Of a DNA stretch of 64,000 bases, positions 57,663-64,000 are shown in pieces. Both the position numbers and the translations under genes were made by a program. Location: positions 2,046,001 to 2,110,000 of the forward strand of contig NZ_CP133888.1 in NCBI RefSeq assembly GCF_041228405.1, in the 5' to 3' direction. Every line of letters starts with the position of its first letter. The stretch's first letter is position 1. The notes below the pieces were generated by a model. It ran no database searches. It was not told the DNA's origin and worked only from the letters and a program-made list of their open reading frames with translations. The DNA is from Salinilacustrithrix flava (lineage in GTDB: Bacteria > Actinomycetota > Acidimicrobiia > Acidimicrobiales > Salinilacustritrichaceae).

Positions 57663-59507
57663 GTGCGACGAGCGGGAGCACAAGCGGACGACGCGCAGCC
57701 GGAGTCCGGCCTGCTGACCCGCATGGGTCGGTGGCAGGTGGTCACGACCGTGGGCCTGGCCCTGGTCGCGCTCTCCCTGCTCGCCCTCGCGGTGTCCCAC
57801 AACCACCTCCACGGGCCCCGGGTCCGGGACAGCATCGAGGCGACCCGGGTCGTGCGCACGACGCACGAGGCGATGCTCGACCAACAGGGCGGTCTCCGTG
57901 CCTATGCGCTGACCGGCGATGAGCGGTTCCTCCAGGCGTACCAGGACGCCCGGCGGGTGATGGAGCGCATGGACGAAGTGCCGTTGTCCGCCGGCGACGA
58001 CGGGGACCGGCTCCACCTCGAGCTCCGGCTGTCGAAGGCGGCATGGACCAACGCCTGGGTTCCTGATGCGCTGGCGGTCGGCGAGGCAGGGGGCAGCAAC
58101 CGGGTGATCAGCGAGGCCTTGGTGTTCGAGGGCAAGCAGCTCTTCGACGCCTACCGCGCCGACTACCAGGAGCTCATCGCTGCGCTCCAGGCCGAGCGCA
58201 CCGACGCCCTCGACCGCCAGACCGCGGCGGTGACCCGCACGGCGGCGCTCGCCGTGTCCATCGCGCTCGTCACGGTGGCGTTCTCGCTCGTGCAGGGCCG
58301 CAGGCTCCGCAACGCCGTGAAGGGCGCGCTCGACTCGGTCCAGCTCCGTCTCGACCGGGTCGCCGCCGGAGATCTCACGCCCGGCCCGCCCCCGATGGGG
58401 CCGGCGGAGCTGGCCGGCATCCAGCGCGGCATCGACGACACCGCCGCGGAGCTGGCCTCGGCTCGCGCCGTGGTCGATGCGCAGGGGGACCAGCTGCGGA
58501 CGCAGAACAGCCAGCTCGGCCAGGTCCTGCGCTTCGCGCGGGAGGTCGCCGGCAGCCTGAACCTGCGCTACGTCATCCGCGGCCTCTGCGCCGCGACCAC
58601 GAGCATCACCGGGTCCGACCGCGTCGTCGTGTGGCTCCGCAGCACCGACGAACAGACCCTGGGCGCGATCGCCGACAGCTCGGGGCCCGCGCTCGAGCCC
58701 ATCGGGCTCGACCCGGTCCCGGTCGGCGAGGGGCCGGTGGGACGGGCCGCTCGCTTCGGTCGGATCGAGGGGACGCCTCGAGGCTCGATCGCCAGGTCGC
58801 TCGAGGGTCACTCGGAGGAGGGTGGGGCGGTGGCGGTGCCGATGGTCGTCGGTGCCGAGGTCATCGGTGTGATCGAGGTGGCGTTCCCGCCCGATGCCGA
58901 GGAGCCCGACAGCACGATGCGGGTGCTCGAGGCGCTGGCCACGCAGGCCGCCACTGCGGTGGGTGCGGCGCGCGTCCACGAGCACACCGCGACGATGGCG
59001 ATGACGGATGCACTCACCCAGCTGCCGAACCGTCGTCGCATGGAGATCGACCTGGACCGCGAGGTCGGCGCCAGCCACCGGTACGGGCGGCCGCTGGGGT
59101 TCGCCATGATCGACGTCGACCGGTTCAAGGACTACAACGACACCCTCGGCCACCAGGCCGCCGACGTCGCGCTGCAGACCATCGCCCGCATCCTGGCGGC
59201 GAGCGTCCGGGGCAGCGACACCGTCTATCGCTACGGCGGCGAGGAGATCGCCGTCGTGATGCGCGAGACGGACCTCGAGTCGGCCTGCCTGCTCGGGGAG
59301 CGTTTGCGCGAAGCGGTGGAGCACCACTTCGCCGCGCCCGGCGAGCCCCGGCCCGTCACGGTCTCCGTCGGCGTGGCGTCCATGCCGGTGCACGCCACCT
59401 CCCTGCCGTCGCTGGTGGGCGCGGCGGACCAGGCGCTGTATGAGGCGAAGCGCAGTGGACGGAACCGCACCGTCGTCGCCGGACCGGAGGAGACCGGCGC
59501 CAGCTGA
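57663..59507 (+). CDS. CHASE3-like, GAF and GGDEF diguanylate cyclase
   Basis: 614 residues. Two membrane helices bracket an extracellular CHASE3-like part (HEAMLDQQGGLRAYALTGDERFLQAY), followed by a HAMP-like linker, a GAF domain (LNLRYVIRGLCAATTSITGSDRVVVWL) and a GGDEF domain with TDALTQLPNRRRMEIDLDREV and GGEEI (525-529), an accepted variant of GGEEF. No EAL. GTG 57663 or ATG 57723 could be the start. Makes c-di-GMP in response to an outside signal. Confidence 0.87.
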   Translation: MRRAGAQADDAQPESGLLTRMGRWQVVTTVGLALVALSLLALAVSHNHLHGPRVRDSIEATRVVRTTHEAMLDQQGGLRAYALTGDERFLQAYQDARRVMERMDEVPLSAGDDGDRLHLELRLSKAAWTNAWVPDALAVGEAGGSNRVISEALVFEGKQLFDAYRADYQELIAALQAERTDALDRQTAAVTRTAALAVSIALVTVAFSLVQGRRLRNAVKGALDSVQLRLDRVAAGDLTPGPPPMGPAELAGIQRGIDDTAAELASARAVVDAQGDQLRTQNSQLGQVLRFAREVAGSLNLRYVIRGLCAATTSITGSDRVVVWLRSTDEQTLGAIADSSGPALEPIGLDPVPVGEGPVGRAARFGRIEGTPRGSIARSLEGHSEEGGAVAVPMVVGAEVIGVIEVAFPPDAEEPDSTMRVLEALATQAATAVGAARVHEHTATMAMTDALTQLPNRRRMEIDLDREVGASHRYGRPLGFAMIDVDRFKDYNDTLGHQAADVALQTIARILAASVRGSDTVYRYGGEEIAVVMRETDLESACLLGERLREAVEHHFAAPGEPRPVTVSVGVASMPVHATSLPSLVGAADQALYEAKRSGRNRTVVAGPEETGAS

Positions 59508-59559
59508 AGGGGATGTCGCGAGGCGCAGCCGAGCAGCCCGAGGTCGCCGCAGCCGACAC

Positions 59560-61461
59560 TCAGTCGGCGACCGGGAGGGTGAAGGTGAACGTGGTCCCGA
59601 CGCCGAGCTCGCTCTCGAGGTCGAGGCCGCCGGACTGGAGCTGGGCGTAGCGGCGCGCCACGTTGAGACCGACGCCGGTGCCCCGACGGTCGGAGAGCGC
59701 AGGAGCGGACTGGAAGAAGCTCTGGAACACCCGGCGCTGGTCCTCGGGGGCGATGCCGATCCCCTGGTCTCGCACGTGCAGGTGGACCGTGTCGTCGACC
59801 CGCTCGGCCTCGATGTCGATGCGGGTACCGGCGTTGGAGTACTTCGCCGCGTTGGTGAGCAGGTTACGCAGGACGTGGCCGAAGGCGTAGCGGTCCCCGA
59901 GGACCCGCAGCCCGTTGGTATCGACGACGACCTCGTGGGCCTGGAGGTGCAGGTCCAGGGAGTCGACCATCTCCGTCACCACCTCGTGCAGGTCGAGCGG
60001 CTCGAGCTCGACCTGCACCCGCCCGGCCTGCAGCCGGGAGAAGTCGAGGAGCTGCTCGATCATCGTCTCCATGGACGTCGCGTTGGCGACGATGCGATCG
60101 AGGAGCTGGTCCCGGTCGGCGTCGCCGAGGCGGGACCACTGCTGGCGCAGGACCGAGCCGAAGCCGCGCACGGCCGTCAGCGGGGTGCGCAGCTCGTGGG
60201 ACACCGTGGCGAGGAACTGGTCCTTCAACCGGTCGGCCTCGCGCAGGCGGCTCATCTCGTCCCGATCCTGGTCGCGCAGGCGAGCCAGCTCGCCGGCCTC
60301 GTCGCGCTGGTCGGTGACGTCGCGCAGCGTGCACACCAGGCCCTCGACGTCGGGGTCGTCGAGCCGGTTGACGACCGCCGCCTCGATCCAGCGCCAGCCG
60401 AAGCGGGCGTGGCGGAGGCGCAGCGACGCCCGAGCGCGGCCGTTCGGCTCCGCCATCGCCTCGCCGAGGGCCCCGATCACCCCGTCGACGTCGTCGGGGT
60501 GCATGTCGTTGAAGGCGCTCTCGCCGACGTTGGTGTAGGCGGGGGCGTCCACGAAGCGCTCGATGCCCGGGCTCGTCCACCGCACCGACAGGTCGGGCCC
60601 GAGGATGACGATCACGTCGTCGATGTTCTCCACCAGGGATTCGAGGTGGCGGCGGTGGCTGCTCGCCTCCTCGTCCCGTCGGACGCGGTCGGAGATGTCG
60701 CGCAGGGACACGACGTGGCCGGTCGTGCCGTCGTCCAGCTCGACGGACCCGGCCAGCGCGACCTCGGTGTGGTGCCACTCGTCGTCGGCCATCCGGATCC
60801 GCAGGACCAGCGGCTCCACCGCTTCGCCCTTCACGACGCCGCGGTCGAAGGCCTCGAGCGCGGCGGCGTGGTCCTCGGGGTGGACGAACTCCACCATGTT
60901 CGACCCGTTGGCGACGGATCCGTAGAGGCCCGTGATGCGCCCGGCGGCCGGGTTCGAGTAGCGCACCCGGCCCCGCTGGTCGATCACGGTGATGATGTCG
61001 CTGGCCGAGTCGAGCATGGCCTCGAGGCGAGCCACGTGGGCCGGGTCGACCGGGCGCTCCAGCGGGGCCCGGAACGTGACCAGCACCTCGGTGTTGGACG
61101 GGTCGTGGGCGCGCAGGGCCACCGCCGAGACGGTCAGCAGGGCACGCGTCGAGGCGAGCTCGAGGGCGATGGCGCGCTCCTCGCCCGGTCCCAGGTCGGC
61201 GAGCACGCTCCAGTCGCCGATGGAGTCCCCGAGGCGTCGCAGGCGACTCGCGCCGTCCTCGACCAGCTGGTCCTCGGCGATCAGATCCAGGGCGGTGTCG
61301 TTGGCCCAGGGCACCGCGCCGTCGCACCAGATCAGGGCGGCGACGCCGTGCTGCTCGAGCAGGCGGGCGACCAGCTGGGCGCCCGCGCTCGACGGCCCGG
61401 TGCGCCACGTGTCGTCGTCGATCGCCGTCTCCGCTCCGGTGCCGCCCGTGCCGCCCACCAT
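59560..61461 (-). CDS. PAS-domain sensor histidine kinase
   Basis: 633 residues from ATG 61461. Three PAS-like sections (DSASDIITVIDQRGRVRYSNPAAGRITGLYG, ENIDDVIVILGPDLSVRWTSPGIERF) precede the HisKA domain with H-box VSHELRTPLTAVRGF around residue 420, and the ATPase with LRNLLTNAAKYS, DQGIGIAPEDQRRVFQSFFQ and GTGVGLNVARR. No membrane helix is obvious, so it may be cytosolic. No response regulator is adjacent. Confidence 0.87.
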   Translation of the reverse strand: MVGGTGGTGAETAIDDDTWRTGPSSAGAQLVARLLEQHGVAALIWCDGAVPWANDTALDLIAEDQLVEDGASRLRRLGDSIGDWSVLADLGPGEERAIALELASTRALLTVSAVALRAHDPSNTEVLVTFRAPLERPVDPAHVARLEAMLDSASDIITVIDQRGRVRYSNPAAGRITGLYGSVANGSNMVEFVHPEDHAAALEAFDRGVVKGEAVEPLVLRIRMADDEWHHTEVALAGSVELDDGTTGHVVSLRDISDRVRRDEEASSHRRHLESLVENIDDVIVILGPDLSVRWTSPGIERFVDAPAYTNVGESAFNDMHPDDVDGVIGALGEAMAEPNGRARASLRLRHARFGWRWIEAAVVNRLDDPDVEGLVCTLRDVTDQRDEAGELARLRDQDRDEMSRLREADRLKDQFLATVSHELRTPLTAVRGFGSVLRQQWSRLGDADRDQLLDRIVANATSMETMIEQLLDFSRLQAGRVQVELEPLDLHEVVTEMVDSLDLHLQAHEVVVDTNGLRVLGDRYAFGHVLRNLLTNAAKYSNAGTRIDIEAERVDDTVHLHVRDQGIGIAPEDQRRVFQSFFQSAPALSDRRGTGVGLNVARRYAQLQSGGLDLESELGVGTTFTFTLPVAD

Positions 61462-61597
61462 GTGGTCATGTTCGCGCTCTGGGTCGTGGCGCGCGCGCCC
61501 GTGGGTCGAGGATCCCGTTTCGCCCGCTTGGCGGCGGTCGGTCCGTTCCCACCGCAGAGGACGACCGAGCCGATCGCGGTGGCTACGGTCGGCGCGC

Positions 61598-62221
61598 ATG
61601 GGCCTGTTGCGCTTCTCGTACGGCACGATGAGCTCCGGCAAGAGCACCCTGGCCCTCCAGATCCACCACAACCTGGCCAAGCAGTCCCGGCACGGCTTGC
61701 TCCTGTCGCTGTTCGACCGGGAGGGTGCACGGGTGTCGAGCCGGCTCGGTGTCTCGGCCACGGCGGTGGAGGTGACGCCCGAGCTCGACCTGTGCGCCGT
61801 TGCCGCCCAGGAGGTGGCCCTGAACGGCCGCCTCGACTACCTGGTCTGCGACGAGGTGCAGTTCTACGCGGTGGACCAGGTCGACCAGCTCGCGCTCGTC
61901 GCCGACGAGCTGGGCGCCGACGTCTACGCGTTCGGGCTGCTGACCGACTTCCGCGGCGTGCTGTTCGAGGGCACGAAGCGGATGTTCGAGATCGCCGACG
62001 AGCGGGTGGAGCTGCACGTGGAGGCCCGCTGCTGGTGCGGGGCGCGGGCGACCAACAACGCCCGGCTGGTGAACGGCGAGCTGGTCCGGCACGGCGAGAC
62101 GATCGTGGTCGGCGACACCGTGGCGGCCGACGACACGCCCCTGTTCGGCGACGTGGTCACCTACGAGCTGCTGTGCCGCCGCCACTTCCGGGCCGGCGCG
62201 CTGGGCCCGCCGGACGGCTGA
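61598..62221 (+). CDS. tdk: Thymidine kinase
   Basis: 207 residues. Walker A GTMSSGKSTLAL, Asp/Glu region CDEVQFY, lasso Cys-zinc site ARCWCGARATNNARL and CRRHF. TACGGT (61584-61589) lies 8 bases before ATG 61598, a leaderless start. Phosphorylates thymidine in salvage. Divergent from the histidine kinase. Confidence 0.92.
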   Translation: MGLLRFSYGTMSSGKSTLALQIHHNLAKQSRHGLLLSLFDREGARVSSRLGVSATAVEVTPELDLCAVAAQEVALNGRLDYLVCDEVQFYAVDQVDQLALVADELGADVYAFGLLTDFRGVLFEGTKRMFEIADERVELHVEARCWCGARATNNARLVNGELVRHGETIVVGDTVAADDTPLFGDVVTYELLCRRHFRAGALGPPDG

Positions 62222-62313
62222 GCGGGTGGGTTCTGCGCCGGGGTGCGTCGCTGTGTGACACTGGCCACAGACGTTGCCAGAAGGCAGCACGGACGGACCG
62301 AGGGGGACGACGG

Positions 62314-64000
62314 ATGGTGGATTCGAACGGCACGCGTGACGGCAGCACCGAGCTCGATGTGGTGGTCGTCGGGGCCGGCTTCGCCGGCATGTACCTGCTG
62401 CACCGGCTCCGGAACGCCGGCTTCTCCACCGTCGTGCTGGAGGCGGCCGACGACGTGGGCGGCACCTGGTACTGGAACCGGTACCCGGGTGCTCGCTGCG
62501 ACATCCCGACGGTCGACTACACGTACAGCTTCGATCCCGAGCTCGAGGACGAGTGGACGTGGTCGGAGAAGTACGCCACCCAGCCCGAGATCCTCCGCTA
62601 CGCCCAGCACGTCGCCGACAAGCACGACCTGCGCCGCGACATCCGCTTCGACACGCGGGTCGACGCCGCCCGCTGGGACGAGGAGTCGTCCCGCTGGCAC
62701 GTGCGCACCGAGGCCGGCGACGAGCTGACCTGCCGCTGGTACGTCATGGCCACCGGTTGCCTGTCGATGCCGAAGACGCCCGACATCGAGGGTGCCGAGC
62801 GCTTCGGCGGCGAGGTGTACTTCACGAGCCGCTGGCCCCACGAGGGCGTGGACTTCACCGGCAAGCGGGTGGGCGTCATCGGCACCGGGTCGTCCGCGAT
62901 CCAGTCCATCCCGATCATCGCCCAGCAGGCGAGCGAGCTCACGGTCTTCCAGCGGACGCCCAACTTCTCGATCCCGGCGCACAACGGCCCCGTGTCCGAG
63001 GAGCGCAAGGCCGAGCTCGAGGCCGACCGCGAGGCCTACCGGGAGGCGGCGAAGTGGTCGCGGGGCGGCATCCCGGGCGAGCCCACCGAGATCAGCGCGG
63101 TGCTGGCCGACGAGGAGACCCGCAAGCAGCGCCTCGACGCCGCCTGGGAGAAGGGCGAGCTGTTCGAGATCATCGGCGTCTTCAACGACGTCCTGGTGAA
63201 CCCGGCCGCCAACGAGGTCGTCGCCGACTACATCCGGGGCAGGATCCGCTCCATCGTCGACGACCCCGAGACGGCCGAGGCCCTGTGCCCCACCGATCAC
63301 CCCTTCGCCTCCAAGCGCCCGTGCCTCGACAGCGGGTACTACGCCACCTACAACCTGCCCCACGTGCGCCTGGTCGACCTGCGCAAGCACCCGATCGCCA
63401 CGGTCACCGAGGCCGGCATCGACACCGTCGACGAGTCCTTCGAGCTCGACGCCATCGTCTACGCCACCGGCTTCGACGCCATGACCGGCGCGCTCGTGTC
63501 CGTCGACATCGAAGGGCGCGACGGCGTCACCCTGGAGCAGAAGTGGGCGGACGGGCCCACCACCTACCTCGGCCTCACCTCGGTCGGGTTCCCCAACCTG
63601 TTCACGGTCACCGGGCCGGGGAGCCCGTCGGTGCTGTCCAACATGATGGTGTCGATCGAGCAGCACGTGGACTGGATCGCCGACACCCTCGTCGACCTGC
63701 GCGAGCAGGGCTTCGACGTCATCGAGCCGACCCAGACCGCGGAGTCGGGCTGGGTGCAGCACGTCAACGACTGCGCCGACATCACGCTGTACCCGACGGC
63801 GAACTCCTGGTACATGGGCGCCAACGTGCCCGGGAAGCCCCGTGTCTTCCTGCCCTACGTCGGCGGCGTCGACGGCTACCGGCAGGCGTGCGACGAGGTG
63901 GTCGAGGCCGGCTACCTCGGCTTCGAGCTCCGCGGTGACGGCAGGGTGCAGCGCAACGACGGCGTGATCCGCCGGTTGCAGCCCGACGTGGCCATGGTCC
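62314..64000 (+). CDS. Baeyer-Villiger/flavin monooxygenase (3' end outside window)
   Basis: At least 562 residues, open at the right edge. FAD site VVVGAGFAGMYLLHRL near residue 20, then GGTWYWNRYPGARCDIPTVDYTYSF, second nucleotide site GVIGTGSSAIQSIP, and the active-site Arg in SKRPCLDSGYYATYN. This is closest to phenylacetone/cyclohexanone monooxygenases. The BVMO fingerprint FxGxxxHxxxWP reads FGGEVYFTSRWP (164-175), with Phe170 where His is usual. ATG 62314 has GAGGGGG upstream. Confidence 0.88.
   Translation, partial: MVDSNGTRDGSTELDVVVVGAGFAGMYLLHRLRNAGFSTVVLEAADDVGGTWYWNRYPGARCDIPTVDYTYSFDPELEDEWTWSEKYATQPEILRYAQHVADKHDLRRDIRFDTRVDAARWDEESSRWHVRTEAGDELTCRWYVMATGCLSMPKTPDIEGAERFGGEVYFTSRWPHEGVDFTGKRVGVIGTGSSAIQSIPIIAQQASELTVFQRTPNFSIPAHNGPVSEERKAELEADREAYREAAKWSRGGIPGEPTEISAVLADEETRKQRLDAAWEKGELFEIIGVFNDVLVNPAANEVVADYIRGRIRSIVDDPETAEALCPTDHPFASKRPCLDSGYYATYNLPHVRLVDLRKHPIATVTEAGIDTVDESFELDAIVYATGFDAMTGALVSVDIEGRDGVTLEQKWADGPTTYLGLTSVGFPNLFTVTGPGSPSVLSNMMVSIEQHVDWIADTLVDLREQGFDVIEPTQTAESGWVQHVNDCADITLYPTANSWYMGANVPGKPRVFLPYVGGVDGYRQACDEVVEAGYLGFELRGDGRVQRNDGVIRRLQPDVAMV

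Noticed and set aside
1..64000. CRISPR arrays, prophage genes, rRNA
   Set aside because: No regular spaced repeats, no phage structural genes and no rRNA-like segments were seen; the only mobile item is the IS481-like element.

Overview
The window is a very GC-rich, gene-dense chromosomal segment from an actinobacterium. The gene mix fits a free-living aerobic member of the class Acidimicrobiia: acyl-CoA dehydrogenases with TetR partners, a Baeyer-Villiger monooxygenase, CstB-type persulfide enzymes, a cytochrome bd oxidase and many secreted lipoproteins with the LAAC-type lipobox. That placement is an inference from style and content; there is no rRNA gene to confirm it. Many start codons sit 6-8 bases after a TANNNT-like -10 box with no ribosome binding site, which fits the leaderless transcription common in Actinomycetota.

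Layout. 1-4 kb: end of an amidohydrolase, a truncated tRNA 3' end followed by a terminator (a possible attachment-site scar), a zinc-ribbon protein with an AbiEi-antitoxin-like tail, and small stress or metabolic genes around a TetR operator. 4-9 kb: a glycan block with two family-4 glycosyltransferases, an alpha/alpha-toroid protein and a GH130 phosphorylase/mannosidase. 9-17.7 kb: a long minus-strand run of SulP transporter, MFS transporter, molybdate ABC transporter (modABC), glutamate-synthase-like FMN protein and a second SulP transporter. 18-25 kb: FkbM methyltransferase, MerR regulator, CopB-type copper ATPase, a candidate selenoprotein with an in-frame UGA and a SECIS-like hairpin, then an ArsR-rhodanese fusion regulator with an MFS transporter. 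27.3-33.9 kb: a minus-strand persulfide operon (beta-carbonic anhydrase, rhodanese-DUF2892, CstB-like dioxygenase, SulP, CstR-like repressor, second MBL-rhodanese, possibly a methyltransferase) behind a perfect CstR-type operator. 35-41 kb: two related acyl-CoA dehydrogenase/TetR modules, each with its own palindromic promoter site; one contains the stump of a deleted SDR gene.

41-45.3 kb holds the most striking unit: a translationally coupled operon of a double-domain KaiC, two different KaiB proteins and a PAS-GGDEF-EAL protein, with no KaiA. It looks like a KaiBC timing or state-sensing module wired directly to cyclic-di-GMP turnover. It is followed by cydAB on the opposite strand, a short PEP/pyruvate-dikinase-like protein, a membrane-anchored sulfite-oxidase-family molybdoenzyme (a likely consumer of the molybdate taken up by modABC), a fasciclin lipoprotein, a complete IS481-like element with a 6-bp target duplication, a quinone oxidoreductase, a secreted LVIVD-repeat protein, the NAD-salvage pair pncA-pncB, a CHASE3-like GAF-GGDEF cyclase, a PAS histidine kinase, thymidine kinase, and a Baeyer-Villiger monooxygenase cut by the window end.

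Taken together, sulfur (three SulP transporters, persulfide enzymes, rhodanese regulator, possible selenoprotein), molybdenum and signalling (Kai, c-di-GMP, histidine kinase) are the recurring themes. All functional statements are from reading sequence and motifs; no searches were run.
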